From assembly GCF_042665295.1 (NCBI RefSeq), contig NZ_JBHTCO010000019.1, positions 62,001 through 126,000 of the forward strand: DNA of 64,000 nucleotides. The letters are read 5' to 3'. The notes below the pieces were generated by a model. The model had not been told where the DNA came from, ran no database searches, and saw nothing but the letters and a program-made list of their open reading frames with translations. The position numbers and the translations under genes were made by a program. Below are positions 26,035 to 34,101 of this stretch, in pieces; positions within the stretch are counted from its first letter, which is position 1, and every line of letters starts with the position of its first letter. Source of the DNA: Scopulibacillus_A cellulosilyticus. Lineage in GTDB: Bacteria > Bacillota > Bacilli > Bacillales > Sporolactobacillaceae.

Positions 26035-27291
26035 TTGTACCTCTTTGTTATTCATCGGAAGGTTTGGCATAGACAGTCTTGAAGGCAATCGAAAAGAAAC
26101 GAGCCCCGCAAACATTAGTAAGATGGCAGTCGCACCGAATGAAACAACATGGGTTCCGAACGTCTCGTAACCCCATCCGCCCAAAAAAGTGCCGACAGCA
26201 CCGCCGATTTGATGGCCGAAATACGCCCATCCATACAAGATTCCGACCAGTTGCACGCCGTACAAATCACTAAGGATAGCGGAAGCCGTCGCGGTCGAAC
26301 CGGCCCATACCAGTCCACCAATAATGGCGACGATATACAGTTGCAAGGAAGTGGCCGCAAACACCAAACCGAGAAATCCCAACCCGCGGACGACATAGAT
26401 TAGACATAAAATGTTTTTTCGCGGAAAGCGATCCGCGATGGTACCCATGGCCAATGTGCTGAAGATCGCTGTAAAACCGATCAGCCCCACGCTAAAGGAG
26501 GCGGTGGTCGCCGAGAAATGATGATCCGTCAGCATTGGCACTCCATGGGATCCGAGGAGATTCATACTGAATCCGCAGGCAAACAGCCCAATCACAATCT
26601 GCCAGTAGGCTTTCGTTTTCAATGCATTTTTCAATGTGATTTTCGGTTGAATCTGTGATCCCTTTTTCGATAGGTTTATGTTTCGGTTGCCTGTTGCGGT
26701 TTTGATCTCCTCCGGTGCTTCACGAATGATAAACAGGACTGCCGGAATCACCAGGAAAATGAAAAGAGCGCCAAAAAACAGCAAGGTATATTTCCAACCA
26801 ACCGCATGAATAAGGGCCGTTTCCAGCGGGGTAACAACCGCTATGCCCGCCATGGCTCCTGTTGTCATATAAAAAAGGGCTTGACCTCTTTTGCGGATAA
26901 ACCAATGACTGATAATCGGTGTCAATGCAACTGGGCTCATGAACGAAAGCCCCAGAGACAATAGGATTCCAAACGAAAACAAAAAAGAAACCGTATTATT
27001 TGAAACAACAGTCCATAAGATCGCGCCGCAAGCCAACACCATTCCGGCTAATAAGATAGAACGGATACTGAATCTTTTTAACAACATTCCCGCAATAGGC
27101 ATCCCAAACCCGTAAACGATCATGCTAATCGCGATGATCGATGAAAACTCTATCCGTGACATGGATAAGTCCGAAATAATCGGCTTTTCCAAGGGGCCGA
27201 TTCCCAATCGCAACCCGTTGGTGAGAAGGGTAATGATCGAAGCAGTTATAACGATATACCAACCAAAATAAATTTTCTCCCGATGCCCCAA
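26023..27291 (-). CDS. MFS transporter
   Basis: About 422 residues with 12 hydrophobic segments. The cytoplasmic loop motif between helices 2 and 3 is degenerate (GMLLKRFSIRS), and the second half has GTIADRFPRKN. The FGWYIV start and overall style resemble the oxalate/formate and monocarboxylate group. I prefer the TTG at 27291, which is 8 bp after AAAGGAG; an ATG six codons upstream would overlap that site. The DNA appears somewhat more GC-rich than its neighbours, which hints at transfer. The substrate is unknown. Confidence 0.8.
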   Translation of the reverse strand: MGHREKIYFGWYIVITASIITLLTNGLRLGIGPLEKPIISDLSMSRIEFSSIIAISMIVYGFGMPIAGMLLKRFSIRSILLAGMVLACGAILWTVVSNNTVSFLFSFGILLSLGLSFMSPVALTPIISHWFIRKRGQALFYMTTGAMAGIAVVTPLETALIHAVGWKYTLLFFGALFIFLVIPAVLFIIREAPEEIKTATGNRNINLSKKGSQIQPKITLKNALKTKAYWQIVIGLFACGFSMNLLGSHGVPMLTDHHFSATTASFSVGLIGFTAIFSTLAMGTIADRFPRKNILCLIYVVRGLGFLGLVFAATSLQLYIVAIIGGLVWAGSTATASAILSDLYGVQLVGILYGWAYFGHQIGGAVGTFLGGWGYETFGTHVVSFGATAILLMFAGLVSFRLPSRLSMPNLPMNNKEVQTKG

Positions 27292-27425
27292 TTTAATGTC
27301 TCCTTTCATCTCTTACGGAAGAAATCGTTGCTTCCTTTATATCCTTGAAAAACCTTAATCAATTGGCTTTAGATTGCTATTCCTTAGCTTTGAAAAATCA
27401 CGTTTTTCATGAAAAATTGTATTAG

Positions 27426-27563
27426 CGTGGGTATTTCGACAAAATGTTTGCGAGGCCCTATAGCCATCAACTTAAGAAAATGTTTAAAACATATAAAATT
27501 GGTGCCCAAGACCTTGTTTCTTTGGATGTCTTCCTCGGTCAGACTGTCGGCTCTGAATCATAA
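27426..27563 (+). pseudogene. Possible 3' gene remnant
   Basis: An open frame of 45 codons reads RGYFDKMFARPYSHQLKK ... DLVSLDVFLGQTVGSES and stop. It has no start or binding site and a composition typical of a true protein end, so it may be the C-terminus of a deleted gene. I do not recognise the family. It converges on the aminotransferase with a 6-bp overlap. Confidence 0.35.
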
Positions 27564-28760
27564 AAGCGCTGTTTCTTTTTCCAATTCACGATGTAAAACT
27601 TCTCCCATACGCTTCATACCTTCAATGATTTTATCCTTAGACATATTTGAGTAATTTAAACGACATGTATTTTTCTTTGTTCCATTCGGAAAGAATGGGG
27701 TACCTGGAACAAACGCAACATTACTTTCCAAACATTTGGTGAATAATTCCCCCGAATCAACAGATTCAGGTAGCTCAATCCAAATAAATAATCCGCCTTC
27801 TGGCACACTATAGTTTAAACTTTTGGGAAAAAATTCTTTGATACTAGATAACATAACTGTGCATCTTTCTTTGTAAACAGCTTTGATTTTATTAATGTGC
27901 TCTTCGATATTGTAAAGTTCCAAATACTTAGCTGTAATTCTTTGAGCAAAGCTGTCAGTATGCAAGTCTGCGGTTTGCTTTAAAGAAACATACTTATTAA
28001 TAAAAGATTCACCTGCACAAATCCATCCAAGTCGAAGACCGGGAGAAAAAATCTTAGAGAAGGTACTTATATAAATGACCCTGCTCTCTGTGTCAAAATG
28101 TTTCACAGGCGGGAGTGCCTCTCCGGAAAATCTAATAGCGCCATAGGGATTATCCTCTACAATCAGTACATCATATTGATTGGCGAGCTCAATCATTCTC
28201 TTCCGTCTTTCGAGCTTTAATGTGCGGCCTGTAGGGTTTTGGAAATCTGGAATAGTATAGATGAATTTTGCGTTGGGATGCTCTTGCAGCTTTTTCTCAA
28301 GCTCTTCCATAACCATTCCATCATTATCCATAGCTACTTCAACAAATTTGGCATTGTATGACTTGAATACGTTAATTGCCGCAAGATAGGTTGGGCTTTC
28401 ACAAATAATAGCATCTCCCTCATTGATAAATAACCTTCCAGTAAGGTCGATTGCTTGCTGGGACCCTGATGTAATGAGAACATTTTCAATAGTAGAGTTG
28501 ATCCCAATAAATTTCATCCTTTGACAAATAGCTTCTCTTAAAGGAATATATCCTTCAGTCGTACTATATTGAAGAGAAGCCTCACCTTCTTCATTCAATA
28601 CAGCATTGCATACATTCTTAAGAGCTTCTACAGGAAACAACTCTGGAGCAGGCAGGCCTCCCGCAAAAGAGATGACTTCTGGTCTTTCTGTTACTTTTAA
28701 TATTTCACGTGTCTCAGAAGATTTTACTAAATGAGCTCTCTCAGCAAATTTATTTTCCAT
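27558..28760 (-). CDS. PLP-dependent aminotransferase (2-aminoadipate/MocR-like catalytic type)
   Basis: 400-residue class I/II aminotransferase. Motifs are SFAGGLPAPELFP at the start, TSGSQQAIDL, the Asn-Pro pair in PDFQNPTGRTL, Asp and Tyr-region VEDNPYGAI, the PLP lysine in STFSKIFSPGLRLGW, and the carboxylate-binding Arg in NTCRLNYSN. This subgroup acts on aromatic, branched or 2-aminoadipate substrates. AAAGGAATG precedes the ATG. Its promoter carries the ACAAT-N6-ATTGT type palindrome shared with the amine oxidase and the MocR regulator. Confidence 0.9.
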   Translation of the reverse strand: MENKFAERAHLVKSSETREILKVTERPEVISFAGGLPAPELFPVEALKNVCNAVLNEEGEASLQYSTTEGYIPLREAICQRMKFIGINSTIENVLITSGSQQAIDLTGRLFINEGDAIICESPTYLAAINVFKSYNAKFVEVAMDNDGMVMEELEKKLQEHPNAKFIYTIPDFQNPTGRTLKLERRKRMIELANQYDVLIVEDNPYGAIRFSGEALPPVKHFDTESRVIYISTFSKIFSPGLRLGWICAGESFINKYVSLKQTADLHTDSFAQRITAKYLELYNIEEHINKIKAVYKERCTVMLSSIKEFFPKSLNYSVPEGGLFIWIELPESVDSGELFTKCLESNVAFVPGTPFFPNGTKKNTCRLNYSNMSKDKIIEGMKRMGEVLHRELEKETALL

Positions 28761-28898
28761 TTATAATCATTCCTTTTTTATTTTTAGTAATTGATTACAT
28801 TTAATGATTATTCCGAAAACTAAATAACTAATTTTACTTTAAAATGACCCGATTTTCCAGTTGACTTTTTATTAGGCCATACTCTGTTTGTTAAATTT

Positions 28899-29055
28899 TA
28901 AATATTTTAACATGTGTAAAAAAACCATACAATATTATAGTTGTATGGCAAACAATTTTTAAATAAGGATGATTGCTATAGAACGCCAACAAATTGGTTA
29001 TCACATTTATTAATGAAGTTGGAGTTAAAAATTCACACAGAAATATTCAGAACAG
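28899..29055. repeat. Direct repeat copy A (about 155 bp)
   Basis: This segment and 30364-30519 are near-identical through the operator, GATGATTGCTATAGAACG, TTATTAATGAAGTTG and AAATATTCAGAACAG, with a few substitutions. Copy A lies in the 353-bp space between the aminotransferase and the amine oxidase. It includes a remnant frame beginning MIAIERQQI, reminiscent of a DeoR-type N-terminus. Confidence 0.85.
28904..28948 (-). promoter_or_regulatory. Promoter and palindromic operator (copy A) of the aminotransferase
   Basis: Minus-strand TTGTAT and TAAAAT are 17 bp apart. The -35 lies in a palindrome with arms CCATACAA and TTGTATGG (28925-28948). Identical logic is seen at 30367-30411 and 30958-31002. 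Confidence 0.7.
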
Positions 29056-29113
29056 CACGAAATCGAGTCGCTGCTAATTCTGTTCGCTTTCAAATACGAT
29101 TGAAAATATCGTG

Positions 29114-30223
29114 TCATAAAGGAATGTTAATTAAATTAATGATTTCAAAAACTGCCTGTTCAGCTGACTGAAGTGCACCTTCAAGATGTCCACTATATTG
29201 TGAATTCGTCTCTGTACCAGCAAAAATAATTTTCTTTTCCCATACACCCTCTACTGGTGGTTGCCCATAGCTCTGGTAATTTTTAAGAGGACTGAAATCT
29301 TCCTCAACAGCTGTTTCAGAATCGCTGGACCAATCTTTATAAAAAATAGCCTTTACATTTTTAGCTTCACTTCCAAAGAGCTTAACTAACTGGTTAAGAA
29401 CCAATTGTAAAATTTTATCTTGACCCATTTTTTTACGTGCTTCTGGAGGCATTCCGAAGAAACCAAATAATGCACCAGAGCCTTTATTAGGAGAGGCATC
29501 ATATATTTCTTCCAAGGGACCAACGGCACTCAATACATATCCAGAAAGTCCTAATTCTCTCCAGAAGGGACGATCATAGACTGCAACTGCCTTGGCCTGT
29601 CCCGCCATCCACGTAGGTTTTTTTACAATATCAGTAATAAGACTTGGAGGGAGGGAAGGCGAAAATTCAATGTAATGCGCCACAAGACGAGGTGGCAATG
29701 CCAAAACAACAGCATCTGCAGGGAATTTTTTCATCTTTCCATCAGAAAGCTCTGCTTCAACCGTGATATCACCAGCTTCATTCAGATGAATTTTCTTAAC
29801 TCGTGTTTCTAGCTCAACTATTTCCGAGGGAATAGTCTCTGCTAGAGCATCGATAAGAGACTGCACACCTCCAGTCAATCGGACCCATTTTTCATCAGAA
29901 TTTTCTTTCAGCACACAGCGCTCTGGCGGCTTGATTTGGAATCGTTCTAAAAGTATTTCGCCTTTCTTATATTGTTCGAAGGTTTCTAATTTTAGTTCTT
30001 TAACAAGATTAGCAATATGGCTCTCATACTGTGGCCAAAACCACGTCGGACCAAGATCAAATTTGCCTAGGTCAGGTCGGTTTGGATCAAAAGTACTCAA
30101 AACCCTGCCGCCAATCCTATCTCTAGCCTCTAGAACCCTACATTTGACGCCCTGTGCGGTAAGTAAAGACGCAGCACGAAGGCCACTTAAACCCGCGCCA
30201 ACAATGATTACAGGATTGTTCAT
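29114..30223 (-). CDS. Flavin amine oxidase
   Basis: 369 residues. The FAD-binding start is VIIVGAGLSGLRAASLL, with VLEARDRIGGRV after it and the C-terminal flavin motif IIFAGTETNSQYSGHLEGALQSAEQA. Such enzymes oxidise mono- or polyamines to aldehydes with O2. It is shorter than typical monoamine oxidases (about 450) but both flavin motifs are intact. AGGAGG precedes the ATG. Operator copy B lies upstream, so it is probably co-regulated with the aminotransferase downstream. The substrate is unknown. Confidence 0.9.
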   Translation of the reverse strand: MNNPVIIVGAGLSGLRAASLLTAQGVKCRVLEARDRIGGRVLSTFDPNRPDLGKFDLGPTWFWPQYESHIANLVKELKLETFEQYKKGEILLERFQIKPPERCVLKENSDEKWVRLTGGVQSLIDALAETIPSEIVELETRVKKIHLNEAGDITVEAELSDGKMKKFPADAVVLALPPRLVAHYIEFSPSLPPSLITDIVKKPTWMAGQAKAVAVYDRPFWRELGLSGYVLSAVGPLEEIYDASPNKGSGALFGFFGMPPEARKKMGQDKILQLVLNQLVKLFGSEAKNVKAIFYKDWSSDSETAVEEDFSPLKNYQSYGQPPVEGVWEKKIIFAGTETNSQYSGHLEGALQSAEQAVFEIINLINIPL

Positions 30224-30363
30224 ATTTTATCCTCCTTCTGACTGTGTCTATGTTGTATAAATGTACTTTTGAAAGGGGGTATTCCTTTTTATATTGGTCT
30301 CTTCTAAATAAGCTTTCCTTTTGTAACATAATATAATTTCTATAATCCTCCAACTAGATTTCA

Positions 30364-30519
30364 AATATTTTAACATGCACAAAAAAACCATACAATATTA
30401 TAGTTGTATGGCAAACAATTTTTATATAGAGATGATTGCTATAGAACGCCAACAAATTGATTTTCACATTTATTAATGAAGTTGAATTTAAAAATTCACA
30501 CAGAAATATTCAGAACAGT
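30364..30519. repeat. Direct repeat copy B (about 155 bp)
   Basis: Second copy of the 28899-29055 sequence, in the same orientation and 1.46 kb away. It supplies the promoter-operator of the amine oxidase and forms the 3' end of the broken PatB-like frame, which shows the repeat was joined to it by rearrangement. Confidence 0.85.
30367..30411 (-). promoter_or_regulatory. Promoter and palindromic operator (copy B) of the amine oxidase
   Basis: TTGTAT and TAAAAT on the minus strand with 17-bp spacing; the palindrome with arms CCATACAA/TTGTATGG is at 30388-30411. Confidence 0.7.
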
Positions 30520-30832
30520 GCGACGCCCTGGGCACCGGAATCTCTACTAGTTTCATCTTTTTTCCCTTAGACGGAATTTGTATAGCTTTCATCATTTTCA
30601 TCTTATACTGGGTATAACCAAATATCCTTTTATCCAAACGTTCTTTGATCGCATCGATAATTACCTTCGGTGTTGCAAAATCCATATCAGCAACCCACAT
30701 TCTGATAAAATCATCATCTTTGTAAGGAAACGTCATCGAATCATTGGCACCAAATATATAGTCACGGAAACCATCTGTACTCATTGCATTTGTATTTCTT
30801 CTGTCAATAATTTCGTCAAAATTATACATCAT
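30488..30832 (-). pseudogene. Chimeric remnant: PatB/MalY N-terminus joined to an alcohol dehydrogenase N-terminus
   Basis: The first ~79 residues (MMYNFDEIIDRRNTNAMSTDG ... WVADMDFATPKVIIDAI ... IFGYTQY) are the start of a MalY/PatB C-S beta-lyase, whose full length is about 390. The frame then changes to MKAIQIPSKGKKMKLVEIPVP, the typical beginning of a zinc alcohol dehydrogenase, and ends in the copy B repeat. Catalytic parts of both enzymes are missing. A promoter with two operator palindromes lies upstream, so the intact ancestor was probably a member of the MocR regulon. Confidence 0.75.
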
Positions 30833-30957
30833 CTTATCCCACCTTCTGTATTTTGTACGACTGTATTAAGTTTAAATAACCGGTAAATATTCCAGCATCC
30901 GGATAAAACCATTATTTTCAGTAAATACGCACTTTTCAGAACAAACTTTCTGTAGTC

Positions 30958-31025
30958 ATCATAACACGCACAAAAATGCCATACAATATCATAATTGTAT
31001 GGCGTACAATATTATAATTGTATGG
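30958..31025 (-). promoter_or_regulatory. Promoter with tandem MocR-type operators
   Basis: TTGTAT-17-TATGAT on the minus strand. Two palindromes of the form ACAAT-N6-ATTGT, at 30979-31002 and 31004-31025, have centres about 25 bp apart, the tandem arrangement that dimeric GntR/MocR regulators use. Confidence 0.7.
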
Positions 31026-31033
31026 GAATAATA

Positions 31034-32419
31034 TCAGGTAAAATCGTTTAGTAAACGTTTAAGGATCATCAATCCTCGCTCAAGCTCTTCAAGCGTTTCC
31101 GTTGCACAGACAGAAAGCCTTACAGCCCTTTCTGGACAACTATTTCCAACTACAAAACGTTCAGCCGCATACACTTGTACACCCTTTTGTGCAGCTAACG
31201 TTTCAAATTCAGCGCCTGTCATCTTTCCTGGTAATAGCAGCCAACGAAAGATGCCTGTTTCAACACCTAGACACGTATAGTCTGCCAAATATCGATTTAC
31301 GACCTGATTTCTGCGAATTGTTTGTTCCCGATGACCCCGGGTTAAGACTTCAAATTGATTCGATACAATAGTACGTGCCGCAAGTTCCGCTAATAACGGG
31401 GACACTGATATATTTAAATTATAAAGTGCCTTTGAAATTGGCTCCTTGAATTGACTAGGCACTGCTATATAGGCAAGCCGTAACCCCGGTGCTATTGATT
31501 TCGATAAACTCGCAATATAGATGACCTGTTCTGGTGCAAATGATGCGATTGCTGGAAGTGGTTTTTCTTTGTGTAGATGATATGTTGCATCTTCAATAAT
31601 GAACTGATTATATTTTTTGGCAATTGTTGCAATCGCTTTTCGATTCTCGACAGACATACAGCTTGCTGTCGGATTATGATAATCCGGGATCAAGTAAATG
31701 CCTTTAATATTCTCATTTTTACACGCATATTCAAAAGACGTTGGACTCATTTCATAGTTTTCTGATTTTATCGGTACTATTTGCACACTAAGCATCGCTG
31801 CAATAGTTTTTAAGCCAGGGTACGTATGATGGTCAGCACCAATGCGATCTCCAGGCTTACAAAGACTCGCCAGTGCAGCAGCAATCGCATTTTGACCCCC
31901 ATTTGCAAATAAAATGTGATCTACTGTTGTTTCAAATCCGCCTCTTCGGATTAGCTTTATAGCTGCATCCTTTTGCCAGAGGCTTTCACCTGCCCGACCA
32001 TAACCAAACCATTTTTCATAACCTGTCTCTTGCAGCATACTTTTTAGTTGGAGCAGCAGCGGCTCGTATGAAGCATTATCTGGAAGTGTCGCTCCCATTT
32101 CAATTAGCTTCGGCTTTGTATCTTCAAGTAAATACGCATTCGATAACGCATCATACGATACAAATGTCCCGCTTCCAACTGATGCACTTAACAAGCCCTT
32201 TAACTCACACGTTTTAAAAGCTTTTGAAATGGTACTCAGATTTAAATCTAAATAATCAGCCAGTTCTCTTTGTGGAGGAAGTTTTGTTCCAGGTAATAAA
32301 ACTCCGTCTAGTATATCCTGTTCCAATTGCCCTGCGAGTACTTGATAAATTGGCTTTTTAGTTTTATCAATCGATGGCTTCCAGCTCATCGGATAGTTTT
32401 CAAAAGAATTAATCGGCAT
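31034..32419 (-). CDS. MocR-family (GntR HTH + aminotransferase-like) regulator
   Basis: About 461 residues. The N-terminal GntR winged helix (LPPQRELADYLDLNLSTISKAFKTCELKGLL, residues ~45-75) is joined to a fold-type I PLP domain with ANGGQNAIAAAL, PDYHNPTASCM and the PLP lysine in ASLSKSIAPGLRLAY. MocR proteins such as GabR and PdxR sense amines or PLP and activate adjacent metabolic genes. ATG at 32419 follows AAGGAG; an upstream ATG in the frame is poorer. The shared palindromes point to control of the aminotransferase, amine oxidase and lost PatB-like gene. Confidence 0.92.
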   Translation of the reverse strand: MPINSFENYPMSWKPSIDKTKKPIYQVLAGQLEQDILDGVLLPGTKLPPQRELADYLDLNLSTISKAFKTCELKGLLSASVGSGTFVSYDALSNAYLLEDTKPKLIEMGATLPDNASYEPLLLQLKSMLQETGYEKWFGYGRAGESLWQKDAAIKLIRRGGFETTVDHILFANGGQNAIAAALASLCKPGDRIGADHHTYPGLKTIAAMLSVQIVPIKSENYEMSPTSFEYACKNENIKGIYLIPDYHNPTASCMSVENRKAIATIAKKYNQFIIEDATYHLHKEKPLPAIASFAPEQVIYIASLSKSIAPGLRLAYIAVPSQFKEPISKALYNLNISVSPLLAELAARTIVSNQFEVLTRGHREQTIRRNQVVNRYLADYTCLGVETGIFRWLLLPGKMTGAEFETLAAQKGVQVYAAERFVVGNSCPERAVRLSVCATETLEELERGLMILKRLLNDFT

Positions 32420-32436
32420 AATACGCTCCTTTTTTT

Positions 32437-32456
32437 CATACAATTATAAGATTGTG
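32437..32456 (-). promoter_or_regulatory. Autoregulatory operator of the MocR gene
   Basis: CATACAATTATAAGATTGTG keeps the ACAAT-N6-ATTGT spacing. It lies directly upstream of the regulator's ribosome-binding site. A related half site, AACAATTATAAT, is just beyond at 32468. Confidence 0.6.
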
Positions 32457-32671
32457 CCGCTTATAAAACAATTATAATCTTCTTTTTATTTTATGCCTAT
32501 TAGTGAATATCCGAGTAGCTAATCTTTGAGTAAGACTATTCCTTAAATTATAACCATAGAACCTTTTGAAAACGATTTACTAGAAGTAGCGGGTAGTAAC
32601 AACTTCGCTGGTACTACCCCTTATAAAAGCCATTATGTTAACTAAGAATCTATGGAGAATACACTGATATC
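32457..32671. other. Intergenic region between mocR and marR
   Basis: No gene seen. A hairpin with arms GGGTAGTA (32591-32598) and TACTACCC (32612-32619) may be a transcript end or attenuator. The rest is AT-rich. Confidence 0.4.
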
Positions 32672-32738
32672 TATTGAACTTTCTATGTTTATTGTTTATT
32701 ATTGAACTGTTTATTATTGAACTGTTCATTATTGAACA
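32672..32738 (+). promoter_or_regulatory. marR promoter with palindrome and direct repeats
   Basis: TTGAAC and TATTAT are about 17 bp apart. The element TTATTATTGAACTGT is present in tandem, and a perfect palindrome TGTTCA-TTAT-TGAACA lies at 32723-32738. This is a likely MarR autoregulatory site. Confidence 0.6.
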
Positions 32739-32764
32739 TTCCAATAAAGAAAGAGGAATCTATT

Positions 32765-33226
32765 ATGGAATTTAGCAATCAGGATTTAAAACAAGCAGGT
32801 GAAGTTGTTCAATCCTTTGTATCGCTTAATAAAGCAATTTTAAAATTCACGCAAAATAATGCTTCTAGTTTAGGATTGACCGTCCAACAAATGGATATTT
32901 TAAATTGGATTTGCTTCCATTCTAAAAGCACCCTTAAAGCTGTATCGGAACAACTTGATATTCCTAAAAGCACTGTAAGCGTTAATGTAGATGGATTAGT
33001 TGGTTTGGGACTAGTTGAAAGAGAGCAATCAACAGAAAATCGAAGAGAAGTAAATTTAAAAGTAACTGCTAAAGGAAAAGATATATCACAAAAATCTATT
33101 AAAAATGCATCATCATATAAAACTATAGCAACTGTATTAGAAAAATTTTCGAAAGAAGATATCGAATCATTATTACATATTCATAATAGTTTGTTATTGT
33201 CTTTAAAAGAAATTGATTTTAATTAA
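32765..33226 (+). CDS. MarR-family regulator
   Basis: 153 residues. The winged-helix part reads LGLTVQQMDILNWI ... LKAVSEQLDIPKSTVSVNVDGLVGLGLVEREQSTENRREVNLKVTAKG, a complete MarR HTH and wing; helices at both ends form the dimer interface. AGAGGAAT precedes the ATG at 32765. The promoter holds a perfect TGTTCA-N4-TGAACA palindrome. No obvious target gene follows, because the downstream DNA is disrupted by gene fragments and an insertion sequence. Confidence 0.9.
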   Translation: MEFSNQDLKQAGEVVQSFVSLNKAILKFTQNNASSLGLTVQQMDILNWICFHSKSTLKAVSEQLDIPKSTVSVNVDGLVGLGLVEREQSTENRREVNLKVTAKGKDISQKSIKNASSYKTIATVLEKFSKEDIESLLHIHNSLLLSLKEIDFN

Positions 33227-33349
33227 AAATAATGGATGGCAAATGTTAAATAAAGAAACCAATCTCCATTTTCAGGTGATTATTTTTTTACTTCTAAGAA
33301 GACTTATAGAAGACTTAAATTAGCATCGTTAAATTTTTCACCCAATTTC

Positions 33350-33571
33350 CTAACAATGTCTTATGAGACCAGAAAGAGGAATCTTTCCCGCAGCCCTAGA
33401 ATAATGGTCATGACATTGGAACAATTCCGCGAATTTTGGATGGTAATCGTCGATTAACCATTCGAACAATTGAGGCTTTCCCTGAAGATAGTTATTCACC
33501 TTTTCACCGGTCGATCCGCTGCGACCATTCTCAAAAATGATTTTAGGACAAGCGGTGAGAATCCTCCTCAT
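33350..33571 (-). pseudogene. Unrecognised gene fragment next to the IS element
   Basis: A 73-codon frame with a protein-like reading (ACPKIIFENGRSGSTGEKVNNY ... LSGLIRHC) and no convincing start. It lies 70 bp left of the insertion sequence and opposite to it. I do not recognise the family; it may be the C-terminal part of a gene whose 5' portion was lost when the region rearranged. Confidence 0.4.
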
Positions 33572-33681
33572 TTTATATGGAGAGATGAATCACCGCCATC
33601 TTTAAATAAAACCAGACCACATGTAGTTTATTTAATCCTTATAAAATAGAATTCATATCTATAAAACGTTATACTATATGT

Positions 33682-34094
33682 ATGAAGAAAAATAACCTCA
33701 TCCATGCAAGAACATGTGTTTACAATGTCAATTATCATATCGTTTGGTCGGTAAAGTATCGTCGTAAGGTGTTGAATGAAACCATTGAAAAAAGCTTGAA
33801 GCTCTGTTTCAAGACATAGCTAAAGAAAAAGGTTTTATTGTTCATATGATGGAAGTTGGGGAACTTGACCATGTTCATGTGTTTGCTTCCGCTCACCCAA
33901 AGGTGGCACCATCGTACATAGTAAAAATGTTAAAAGGCATTTCTGCTCGTAAGTTAATCTTGGAATTTCCTCATATCAAGCAATATCTATGGAATGGAAG
34001 GCTCTGGAATAGTAGTTATTACATCGAAACGATTGGCTCTATTTCAGAAGAAACCATCCGAAAATATATTGCTAATCAATCAAAAAAGGGTTGA
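33682..34094 (+). pseudogene. tnpA: IS200-type Y1 transposase, frameshifted
   Basis: The start codes MKKNNLIHARTCVYNVNYHIVWSVKYRRKVLNETIEK, then the frame breaks at an A6 run (33788-33793). One extra A would restore KLEALFQDIAKEKGF and the rest of the protein, including the HUH motif HVHVF and the Tyr region SSYYIETIG. A full IS200 transposase is about 135 residues, as the joined frames would be. It may be inactive, or expressed at low level by slippage on the A-run; a sequencing error is also possible. Confidence 0.85.
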
Positions 34095-34101
34095 GGCAAT
34101 A

